Positions 16,852 through 24,135 of a stretch of DNA of 64,000 nt are shown piece by piece. Below the pieces are notes generated by a model that saw only the letters and a program-made list of their open reading frames with translations, did no database searches and was not told where the DNA came from. The DNA lies in assembly GCF_002007605.1 (NCBI RefSeq), contig NZ_CP019799.1, positions 4,395,501 to 4,459,500 of the forward strand, written 5' to 3'. How positions within the stretch are numbered: position 1 is the first letter of the stretch; each line of letters begins with the position of its first letter. This stretch comes from Cellvibrio sp. PSBB023. Lineage in GTDB: Bacteria; Pseudomonadota; Gammaproteobacteria; Pseudomonadales; Cellvibrionaceae. Made by a program: the position numbers and the translations under genes.

Positions 16852-18605
16852 AAGCTGGTTTTGATTTTTACCGACAGTTGGTACTTATCAATGTCCTTGC
16901 CGCCATCGAGCGGGTAGGACAAATCAATATGCGCGATATTGTGGATGCCTTCCTCACGCCCGCCGGTGCGGGTGCCGGAAATGCGCAGGCCTATACCGAC
17001 ATCGCGCAGGGTTTGCTGGTAGGTTTGCGGCACAGCCGTATTGCCCCATACCTGCCCTTGGTCATAAAACACCGCCGCGCCCATATGAAACAGCGAAAAC
17101 CATTCTTTTTCGCCAAAATAGCGCTGCTCAATGGTTAACAGCCGCAAATGTTCGCCGGCTATAAAGCGGGCGGGATAACCGCGCAAACCGGTATCGCCAC
17201 CCAGTTCCAGTGGTGTATCGGCAAACAGGTTTTGGCCATATACCTCGCTCGCCATGACATAAAATTGCCCGCGCGAAAAATTTTGCCAGTGGTAGGCAAG
17301 TGCGGCCGATGTCAGGGATTGTGTCGCGCCATTGTGATTGTAAAAGCCGGAACTTGCCCACTGGCTGGTCAAGAGTTGGGTGGGCGATAGCTGAAATGCT
17401 TTGGTGTAGTCCAGCGCAAGCAGAGTCGCATTATCCAGCGCTGGGGTTGATGAATGTACCTGTCCCAAACGCCAGCGAAATTGTGAACCGAGGTTGATAT
17501 CTTCAATGCGATTAATTTGTTGAACATTACTCGCCTCAATAAACCGGTCGTGCAAATAGGAATATTCCAGCCACAGGATTTGGTAGTCGCGGTCATAGGG
17601 CAGGGTGAAACTGGGGGCGATATTGGGGGCGATATTGGGGGTGTTATAGGGGTCGTTATCGACATTCGGATTAGGGTCGGTATTAGGAGTGTCTTGCAGC
17701 GGCACCGGGTAAAAATGTGCGCTGACATCATCAAACCCTATGCTCAGGCGATGGGTTCTGTCGTCGTTGGAGCCATCCAGTTTTACGCCATAAAATAACG
17801 AGTAAAACCGATTGTCGTGGCCAAAGCGCCAAGCCTCTTCTCCGGCGTCAAACAGGCTGTCTTCGCGCACATAATTTTCATAATCCACCCCGGCAGACCA
17901 AGGGGTGCGAATAGAGCGAAACGGATTGCTGAAATGAAATTCCTGCGCCTGGCCATCGCTATTATCTGAATAGGCAAAGGACAATTGTTTTTGGTTGGCA
18001 AAATTCGGATCGCGGTAGGCGATGGTATCGCTGGTGCGCTCAGTGGTGGAGTCGTGCTCTATTTTTACGCTTTTCCCCAAGCCTAAAAAATTGGAGTCGT
18101 AAAGTCCGTAGCCATAATGGGTGCTGCCACCGGCTGTGGAGTAGGTCAGTTTGGGAACAAGCGTCCAGACCTCACGCACATCCACAACCACTTTGGTGGT
18201 GTCTGGTGGGGTGGCGTTTGCGGGTGATGCGGTGCTGTTGCTGTCGGTTTGTGCGGCGGTGCTGGTCACCTTGGCCGAGGCAAAATAGCGCCGCTCGCGC
18301 AAGCGTCGCTCGCTTTCGGCGAGTAAATGCTTGTCGGCAGGTTCGCCCTGCTTAAAGGTGAGGTCCTTTTTTATAACCTTGGGTTTGGTGTTGATGTGCA
18401 GGCGATTCACCAAACGAAACAGTGCATTATTTTCGTCGGGGTTGGATTCATCGAACACGGGATGCACCCGAATAACCACTTCCTCTATCACCGGTGGCGG
18501 CGCGCTCGTCGCACTCGAATGATGTTTTTTATGCTCATTGCCCCAGGCCTGGCTGCAGATGAGTACCCCACTGCACAACACAATTCCCACGTCGCGATAG
18601 AACAT
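16848..18605 (-). CDS. Outer-membrane BamA/TamA-superfamily (D15) barrel protein
   Basis: A 585-residue exported protein. The signal peptide (MFYRDVGIVLCSGVLICSQAWG) is followed by a His/Lys-rich stretch and one POTRA-like segment (about 45-150, with ...LFRLVNRLHINTKPKVIKKDLTFKQGEPADKHLLAESERRLRERRYF). The rest is beta-barrel (GYGLYDSNFLGLGKSVKIEHDS..., GGDTGLRGYPARFIAGEH, ending VKIKTSF with terminal Phe). These are features of Omp85/bacterial surface antigen proteins. Full BamA has five POTRA units, so this is a short relative of unknown cargo. The start at 18605 has an AGAGG site; an upstream ATG at 18665 would add a non-signal leader. A short tandem repeat (coding NIAP twice) lies in a loop near 17620. 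It diverges from the operon at 18863. Confidence 0.75.
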   Translation of the reverse strand: MFYRDVGIVLCSGVLICSQAWGNEHKKHHSSATSAPPPVIEEVVIRVHPVFDESNPDENNALFRLVNRLHINTKPKVIKKDLTFKQGEPADKHLLAESERRLRERRYFASAKVTSTAAQTDSNSTASPANATPPDTTKVVVDVREVWTLVPKLTYSTAGGSTHYGYGLYDSNFLGLGKSVKIEHDSTTERTSDTIAYRDPNFANQKQLSFAYSDNSDGQAQEFHFSNPFRSIRTPWSAGVDYENYVREDSLFDAGEEAWRFGHDNRFYSLFYGVKLDGSNDDRTHRLSIGFDDVSAHFYPVPLQDTPNTDPNPNVDNDPYNTPNIAPNIAPSFTLPYDRDYQILWLEYSYLHDRFIEASNVQQINRIEDINLGSQFRWRLGQVHSSTPALDNATLLALDYTKAFQLSPTQLLTSQWASSGFYNHNGATQSLTSAALAYHWQNFSRGQFYVMASEVYGQNLFADTPLELGGDTGLRGYPARFIAGEHLRLLTIEQRYFGEKEWFSLFHMGAAVFYDQGQVWGNTAVPQTYQQTLRDVGIGLRISGTRTGGREEGIHNIAHIDLSYPLDGGKDIDKYQLSVKIKTSF

Positions 18606-18705
18606 GATTTGCCTCTCTCGTGGCATCAATGGCATGGCTGAAGCAACCCGGCAGTGCATGGTCAAATAAAGGGTTATTTCATGCGGGTGACAATAGGTTC
18701 CTCAA

Positions 18706-18722
18706 CTTAAGGGACGCTTAAG
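18706..18722. promoter_or_regulatory. PmrA/QseB-type box 1
   Basis: CTTAAG-GGACG-CTTAAG: two perfect CTTAAG half-sites separated by 5 bp, matching the known PmrA (BasR) consensus YTTAAK-N5-YTTAAK. It lies between the divergent outer-membrane protein gene and the operon at 18863, and could serve either. Confidence 0.65.
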
Positions 18723-18794
18723 ACAAACGCCGTGTTAGTCGGTTGTTGGCGATAGGGATGTTGTTGTTTTGCTATTTTTTATCTTTTTTTGCAC

Positions 18795-18811
18795 CTTAAT
18801 TTTCCCTTAAG
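18795..18811. promoter_or_regulatory. PmrA/QseB-type box 2 with downstream -10
   Basis: CTTAAT-TTTCC-CTTAAG fits the same YTTAAK-N5-YTTAAK pattern, 89 bp from box 1. A possible -10 hexamer TATTCT follows at 18822-18827 and no good -35 hexamer is visible, as expected for an activator-dependent promoter reading into 18863. Confidence 0.65.
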
Positions 18812-18862
18812 TTTTCGTACTTATTCTGCACCCTGAGAACTCCCAAATCCGAGGGTGTAGTA

Positions 18863-19621
18863 ATGAAAGAGCTGTCACTGAACCTGCAATCTGCAACCCC
18901 TGAAACCACGGCAACCCCTTGGCATATGCCGCGTTTGCCGCGCATCAGTATTCCCCGTTTTGGTTTGCACACACCCGGCTCGCCCGAGCGGGCGGCAGTA
19001 GAGGCTTATATTCATGACCGCTTTGCCGGTGTGCATCACGCAGAGGTCACCCATTTCCTGCCTAACATTATCAGCTTGCGCTGCGGTGGCGATTATTCTG
19101 CCGCCGTGGGCCTGGCGCCTGCCGGTAACGGCAAAGTATTTGCTGAACAGTATTTGGATGCACCTGTTGAAACGGTTATTAGTGAAAAACTCGGCTTGCA
19201 AGTTGCGCGCGATCAAATAGTAGAGATTGGCAATCTGGTCTCCACCTGGAAAGGCAGCAGCTTGCTGTTGTTTATTGTGATTGGCGAAGTCATGGAGCGC
19301 TTGGGTTATCACTACGTGATGTTTACCGGCACTCGCGAAGTGAAAGCCCTGCTTGCGCGCTTACGCTATTCCCCGGTTGTGCTTGCGGATGCGGACCCCG
19401 CACGTTTACCCGATGGTGGCGCCAGTTGGGGCACTTATTACGCCAACAATCCTCAAGTCATGTTTGGCGATAACCGCCCCGCGATGGAAGCGGCGCGCAA
19501 AAACCCAATGTATCGCGCCACAGTCGCGGCGATCAGTCGTCCCATTGAAAAAATCTGCGCCGGTTTTCGCGCGGTTAACCAGGACGCGCTAGCCAAAGTA
19601 GTGGAGCAATCTCATGAATAA
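18863..19621 (+). CDS. Thermostable-hemolysin family protein, GNAT-like putative acyltransferase
   Basis: A 252-residue cytoplasmic protein of the T_hemolysin family, named after a Vibrio haemolysin. There is no signal peptide or membrane segment. The central part IVEIGNLVSTWKGSSLLLFIVIGEVMERLGYHYVMFTGTREVKALLARL (starting near residue 119; E121) has the rhythm of GNAT and LuxI-like acyltransferases, in which a VE(I/V)xR/N strand is followed by an acyl-thioester-binding helix. The haemolysin label is therefore probably misleading. It is the first gene of a tight operon: its stop overlaps the next start by 8 nt. Role inferred: transfer of an acyl group prepared by the adenylating enzyme to an amine acceptor. 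Confidence 0.65.
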   Translation: MKELSLNLQSATPETTATPWHMPRLPRISIPRFGLHTPGSPERAAVEAYIHDRFAGVHHAEVTHFLPNIISLRCGGDYSAAVGLAPAGNGKVFAEQYLDAPVETVISEKLGLQVARDQIVEIGNLVSTWKGSSLLLFIVIGEVMERLGYHYVMFTGTREVKALLARLRYSPVVLADADPARLPDGGASWGTYYANNPQVMFGDNRPAMEAARKNPMYRATVAAISRPIEKICAGFRAVNQDALAKVVEQSHE

Positions 19622-21224
19622 TATTCTTGCCGCCATCTACGCTCATGCCAGTGATACACCAGAAAAAATAGCCTTGACCGGTGCCACCACACAGCTGACC
19701 TATGCGCAACTTGCCGCGCAGATTGATTCACTCAGCGAGTGGTTTATCGCCCAACAGATTGGCCGTGCCGGTTTGTGGGGTGAGAATGGCATTGAGTGGA
19801 TTGTGGCGGATCTCGCCGCCTGGAAAGCAAAAATAACGCTGGTGCCGCTACCGCGCTTTTTCTCTGCCGCGCAATTGCAGCATGTGTTGTCCGAGGCGCA
19901 GTTATCCTGCTTGTTAGTCTGCGGTGATATGGCCTCTGTCGCTGCCGTTAGCGCGCGCACCGCGTCGCCCATCGCTGGCATTTACCTTGATCAATTAGCT
20001 CTATCGACAACCGCAACGACAACTACAACTACCGACAGAAACGATAAGGCCATCGAAGGTATTGCCAAAATTACTTTCACTTCCGGCACTACCGGCACAC
20101 CCAAAGGCGTGTGCCTGTCTACCGCCGCACTGGAAAATGTGACCCTGGCATTGGCGGAACGTATTTATGCCACACCCGGTACAGAACAAACCGTGCAACG
20201 CCATTTGACGTTATTGCCACTGAGCACGCTGTTGGAAAATATTGCCGGTGTCTATGTGCCCTTGTATCTGGGTAAAAATATTGTGGTATTACCCGGCGTC
20301 GCGCTTGGGTTTAGTGGGAGTTCGCAGTTATCCCTGCCCACATTGTTGCAGCAGTTACACGCACATCAACCCAATAGTGTGATTCTGTTACCGCAAATTT
20401 TGCAGGGTTTTGTCGCTGCTAGTTTGCAAGGGTTTAGGTTGCCGGGTTCGCTGGCCTTTGTGGCTGTGGGCGGTGCAAAAACCTCGGCGAATTTAATTGC
20501 CCAGGCGCGTGCATGCGGCATTCCTGTGTACGAAGGTTATGGCCTTTCCGAGTGCGCATCCGTGGTGAGTTTGAATGCGCCGGTTGCCGACAAAATGGGC
20601 AGTGTGGGCAAACCCTTATCCCATGTGCAAGTGCGTATCGACCAGGGTGTTATTTTTACCCGTGGCAATGCGTTTAGCGGTTATCTGAATGCGGAAGGGA
20701 AAAGCCTGCAAGGCAATATCGACTTGCAAGCCAACGCAGAATGGGTAAATACCGGTGACTTGGGTTATCTGGATGATGACGGATTTTTATTTATCACCGG
20801 CCGTGAAAAAAACCTGTTGATCAGCAGCTTCGGGCGCAATATTTCCCCTGAATGGATTGAAGCCGAACTGGGCTTGAATCGCACCATTGCCCAGGTCATG
20901 GTGATGGGCGATGCCCAACCCTTTTGCAGTGCGATTATTGTGCCTTATCCCCATGTGACGGCAGAGCAGATTCGCAGTGATATTTCCCGCGTGAATAAAA
21001 CCTTGCCGGATTATGCGCAAGTCAAAAAATTTATTATCGCGCGCGAACCATTTACCGCCGCCAACCAATTGTTAACCGATAACGGTCGCTTGCGTCGCCT
21101 GGCGATCAGTATTGCTTACGCGGAATCCATTGATGCGATTTACGCCACAGCAGATTATCCCGCGACTATTTCTTCCCGTGAAACAGGCAGCCCGGCTGCA
21201 GGAGTTGTTTATGACATTCTTTGA
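19614..21224 (+). CDS. Acyl-adenylating enzyme (ANL superfamily)
   Basis: A 536-residue AMP-forming ligase. Visible core motifs are the P-loop TFTSGTTGTPKGV (about residues 152-164), YGLSEC (~306), NTGDLGYLDDDGFLFITGREK (~380-400) and a small C-terminal domain. The A10 region reads LLTDNGRLRR, where most family members have NGK; the usual catalytic Lys therefore seems to be Arg. This could lower adenylation activity or mark a different C-terminal geometry. It probably activates a fatty or other carboxylic acid to an acyl-AMP or acyl-CoA for the neighbouring enzymes; no carrier-protein gene is present. It overlaps the genes on both sides (8 and 14 nt). The Thr-rich segment LSTTATTTTTTDRND near 127 is probably a flexible loop. 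Confidence 0.85.
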   Translation: MNNILAAIYAHASDTPEKIALTGATTQLTYAQLAAQIDSLSEWFIAQQIGRAGLWGENGIEWIVADLAAWKAKITLVPLPRFFSAAQLQHVLSEAQLSCLLVCGDMASVAAVSARTASPIAGIYLDQLALSTTATTTTTTDRNDKAIEGIAKITFTSGTTGTPKGVCLSTAALENVTLALAERIYATPGTEQTVQRHLTLLPLSTLLENIAGVYVPLYLGKNIVVLPGVALGFSGSSQLSLPTLLQQLHAHQPNSVILLPQILQGFVAASLQGFRLPGSLAFVAVGGAKTSANLIAQARACGIPVYEGYGLSECASVVSLNAPVADKMGSVGKPLSHVQVRIDQGVIFTRGNAFSGYLNAEGKSLQGNIDLQANAEWVNTGDLGYLDDDGFLFITGREKNLLISSFGRNISPEWIEAELGLNRTIAQVMVMGDAQPFCSAIIVPYPHVTAEQIRSDISRVNKTLPDYAQVKKFIIAREPFTAANQLLTDNGRLRRLAISIAYAESIDAIYATADYPATISSRETGSPAAGVVYDIL

Positions 21225-21882
21225 TCGTTTACAAACCGAAACCCAACACCAACGCAATTATTTACTGAGTGCGCCTATTATCCAGCGCTGCATTGGCCAG
21301 GGTAAATTCAGTTTGCAAGAGTACATCGCCTTTTTGACGGAAGCATTTCATCACGTAAAGCACACAGTGCCACTGTTGATGGCCGTGGGCAGTCGCTTGC
21401 CAGCGGAAAAAGAAAATTATCGCGAGGCAATTGCGGAATACATTGAAGAAGAATTGGGCCATCAGGAATGGATTTTAAATGACATTGCCGCCTGCGGTAT
21501 CGACAAAGACACCGTGCGCCATGGCCGGCCAAATGCAGCGACAGAATTAATGGTGGCCTACGCCTATGACACCGTCATGCGCAATAACCCTATGGCATTT
21601 TTTGGCATGGTGTTTGTGCTGGAAGGCACCAGTATCAACCTGGCGTCACAGGCGGCGGATATTATCCAACAGCATTTGGGATTGCCGAATAAAGCCTTTT
21701 CCTACCTGCGTTCACACGGCAGCCTGGATCAGGAACATATGGTGTTTTTTGCCAAATTAATGAATGGTTTGGTAGAGCAAAAAGACATGGATGACATTGT
21801 GCATGCAGCAAAAATGTTTTTCACCTTGTACGGCAATATCTTCCGTTCGATTGAACAAACAGCGATTGCCCAAGCAGCCTGA
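21211..21882 (+). CDS. Heme-oxygenase-like (TenA/UndA-type) putative diiron oxidase
   Basis: A 223-residue all-helical protein of the TenA/heme-oxygenase-like superfamily. It contains an array typical of heme-oxygenase-like diiron oxidases: E44, E81-x2-H84 (EEELGHQEW), E138 (VLEGTS) and H169-x3-D173-x2-H176 (HGSLDQEH). The order and spacing recall UndA, which cleaves fatty acids to alkenes, and related N-oxygenases. TenA thiaminases lack this set of metal ligands. The start at ATG 21211 follows GCAGGAG and lies inside the end of the ligase gene (14-nt overlap), so expression is coupled. The substrate is probably the acyl product of the ligase or acyltransferase. Iron dependence would fit the iron-transport genes further along. 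The family is confident; the reaction is inference. Confidence 0.75.
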   Translation: MTFFDRLQTETQHQRNYLLSAPIIQRCIGQGKFSLQEYIAFLTEAFHHVKHTVPLLMAVGSRLPAEKENYREAIAEYIEEELGHQEWILNDIAACGIDKDTVRHGRPNAATELMVAYAYDTVMRNNPMAFFGMVFVLEGTSINLASQAADIIQQHLGLPNKAFSYLRSHGSLDQEHMVFFAKLMNGLVEQKDMDDIVHAAKMFFTLYGNIFRSIEQTAIAQAA

Positions 21883-21897
21883 TCAGGAGCGCAGTCT

Positions 21898-22776
21898 ATG
21901 AACATTCGTGGCAAAACCATTTTATTAACCGGTGCCACCGGGGGCATAGGCCAAGCCATTGCCCATCGTCTGGCGAGTGAAGGTGCGGTATTGATTTTGG
22001 TGGGGCGCTCGGTAACAAGTTTGCAGCAATTAGCCGCCAACCTGGATTTGCATCGCACGAAAGGTTTTGTGCTGGAGGCGGATATTGCAACCCATGCGGG
22101 GCGCGAAAAAATTCGCACGGCATTAATCGCCTTGTCGCAGCCAGTGGATGCCTTAATCAATTGCGCTGGCATCAGTTTGTTTGGTTTGCTGCCAGATAAT
22201 GAACCGGAAGCGATTGAAAATGTGATTGCCACCAATGTTACTGCTACAGTGTTATTAACACGCTTGGTGTTGCCCTATTTGCATCGCCAGCAGGGGCGCA
22301 TCATTACCATTGGTTCCAGTTTTGGCGGTTTGGGTTACCCCGGTTTTGCAGTCTATTGCGCCACCAAATTTGCATTGCGCGGTTTTAGTGAAGCATTGCG
22401 CCGCGAACTGCAAGCGGATGAATCGGCAACCGGTAATGTACAAGTGGCCTACCTTGCGCCGCGCGCCACCCAAACCGCCATTAATAGCGATGCGGTATGT
22501 GCCATGAATCGCGAATTGGGCAATGCTATGGATGAGCCGGAAGTGGTGGCATTTGCGGTGGAAAAAATGTTGCGTGCAACACAAATGCGCGATCGCAACA
22601 TCGGCTGGCCTGAGCGATTATTTTTGCGCATTAACAGTATTTTTCCCGGCATTATCGACGGCGCCTTACGCAAACAGTTACCCATTATCCGTCGCTATGC
22701 AAAAGCGAATTCTCACGGCAGTACGGCGGCACTCACAGCCGGGCTTGAAAAAACAACGCAACCCAGTCATTCATAA
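21898..22776 (+). CDS. Short-chain dehydrogenase/reductase
   Basis: A 292-residue classical SDR. The cofactor motif TGATGGIG is at residues 11-18, NCAG near 91, the catalytic Ser in ITIGSSFGG near 142 and YCATK near 155. The C-terminal third (INSDAVCAMNRELG... FLRINSIFPGIIDGALRKQLPIIRRYAK) is amphipathic and basic, as in SDRs acting on lipids. It starts 15 nt after the diiron-oxidase gene. It would reduce or oxidise a keto or hydroxy group in the product of this operon; the substrate is unknown. Confidence 0.85.
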   Translation: MNIRGKTILLTGATGGIGQAIAHRLASEGAVLILVGRSVTSLQQLAANLDLHRTKGFVLEADIATHAGREKIRTALIALSQPVDALINCAGISLFGLLPDNEPEAIENVIATNVTATVLLTRLVLPYLHRQQGRIITIGSSFGGLGYPGFAVYCATKFALRGFSEALRRELQADESATGNVQVAYLAPRATQTAINSDAVCAMNRELGNAMDEPEVVAFAVEKMLRATQMRDRNIGWPERLFLRINSIFPGIIDGALRKQLPIIRRYAKANSHGSTAALTAGLEKTTQPSHS

Positions 22777-22789
22777 TCGAGGTGGAACC

Positions 22790-23428
22790 ATGAAAACATT
22801 ACTGATCAAGTTGCTGGCGATAATTACCTTCTGTGTTGGTGCCAGCTTTGCCATGGCCGATGAGGCGAGCGATTTACACGGATTGCAAACCCGTTGGGCC
22901 GAGATTAAATACAACACGGCAGCGGCCGAGAAAGAAAAAGCCTTTTTGGCGTTGATTGGCGATGCAGAAAAATTAACGGCTGCACACCAATCGGCGCCTT
23001 TTTTAATTTGGGAGGGAATTATTCGCTCCACCTATGCCGGTGTTAAAGGAGGTTTGGGCGCATTGGATCAGGTCAAACAAGCCAAAAAACTCTTTGAGCA
23101 ATCCATCGCTCTGCAACCGGATGCGCTCAATGGTGCGGCTTACACCAGTCTCGGTTCACTCTATTACCAAGTGCCCGGTTGGCCCGTCGGTTTTGGCGAT
23201 GACAAAAAAGCCAATGAAATGTTGTTGAAAGGCTTGAGCTATAATCCGGATGGCATAGACTCAAACTACTTTTACGGCGATTACCTGCTCGACCAAAAGC
23301 AGTACAAAAAAGCCGTTGTGGCATTGGAAAAAGCTCTTAAGGCTCCAGCGCGCCCGGGGCGTGAATCTGCGGATGCTGGCCGCAGAGCTGAAGCCAGTGC
23401 CGCACTGGCCAAAGCGCAAAAACATTAA
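22790..23428 (+). CDS. Periplasmic TPR-repeat protein
   Basis: A 212-residue exported protein. Its signal peptide (MKTLLIKLLAIITFCVGASFAMA) is followed by helical repeats of TPR type (KAKKLFEQSIALQPDALNGAAYTSLGSLYY; KKANEMLLKGLSYNPDGIDSNYFYGDYLL; KKAVVALEKALKA). An AGGTGG ribosome site precedes ATG 22790. It lies 13 nt behind the SDR and 47 nt ahead of the response regulator, linking the biosynthetic genes to the two-component system. It has no catalytic motif, so a scaffold or binding role in the periplasm is likely. Confidence 0.75.
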   Translation: MKTLLIKLLAIITFCVGASFAMADEASDLHGLQTRWAEIKYNTAAAEKEKAFLALIGDAEKLTAAHQSAPFLIWEGIIRSTYAGVKGGLGALDQVKQAKKLFEQSIALQPDALNGAAYTSLGSLYYQVPGWPVGFGDDKKANEMLLKGLSYNPDGIDSNYFYGDYLLDQKQYKKAVVALEKALKAPARPGRESADAGRRAEASAALAKAQKH

Positions 23429-23475
23429 AGAAGAATATTGGATTGATGACAAACATTCTTACCACGGAACGCTGA

Positions 23476-24135
23476 ATGCAAATATTGTTAGTAGAGGATG
23501 ACAGTTTACTGGCGGACGGCATTGTCAGTGCGTTAAGGCGCGCTGGCTTTGCCGTTAATTGGCTGGACAATGGCAAAGCGGCGTGTACCTATGTTGTCGC
23601 CGAGCCGCCGGATATTTTATTGCTGGATCTCGGCCTGCCCGACATGGATGGGCTTGATGTATTAAAACTGGTGCGACAAAAAAAACTGCACACGCAAGTA
23701 TTAATCCTCACCGCGCGCGACACCACCACCGATAAGGTGGCGGGGCTGGATTCCGGCGCCGACGATTACCTCACCAAACCCTTTGCCCTGGATGAACTGC
23801 TCGCGCGCCTGCGCGTACTTGAGCGGCGTTTGGGCACAGCCTTATCTTCCCTGATCACTATTGCTTCTGTCACCGTCAATACGGCGCAGCATGAAGCGAA
23901 CGTGGACGGTTCGCCGCTGAGTTTATCGCGCCGTGAATACATGCTGTTAAAAGCGCTGATGGAAAGTGCCGGTGTTATCCAAACCCGTGAAGGATTGGAA
24001 GCAAAACTTTATTCCTGGGGCGATGAAGTGGCGAGCAATGCCATTGAAGTGCACATCCATAATTTGCGCAAAAAATTGCCCACTGATTTTATTCGCACCC
24101 TGCGTGGCATTGGTTATATGGTGCCCAAACCGTGA
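23476..24135 (+). CDS. OmpR/PhoB-family response regulator (PmrA/QseB-like)
   Basis: A 219-residue regulator. The receiver domain (1-115) has the acidic pair EDD at the start, the phospho-acceptor Asp in ILLLDLGLPD near 51 and the conserved Lys in LTKPF near 101. The C-terminal winged helix (about 125-219) ends HIHNLRKKLPTDFIRTLRGIGYMV, typical of the QseB/PmrA/TctD branch. The stop overlaps the kinase start by 4 nt. Because PmrA/QseB proteins bind CTTAA-type tandem half-sites and two such sites precede 18863, this regulator is the best candidate to control the whole operon, including itself. Confidence 0.92.
   Translation: MQILLVEDDSLLADGIVSALRRAGFAVNWLDNGKAACTYVVAEPPDILLLDLGLPDMDGLDVLKLVRQKKLHTQVLILTARDTTTDKVAGLDSGADDYLTKPFALDELLARLRVLERRLGTALSSLITIASVTVNTAQHEANVDGSPLSLSRREYMLLKALMESAGVIQTREGLEAKLYSWGDEVASNAIEVHIHNLRKKLPTDFIRTLRGIGYMVPKP

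Noticed and set aside
17612..17645. Tandem repeat as a CRISPR or microsatellite array
   Set aside because: Only two GGGGGCGATATT-type units are present, inside a coding loop of the outer-membrane protein.
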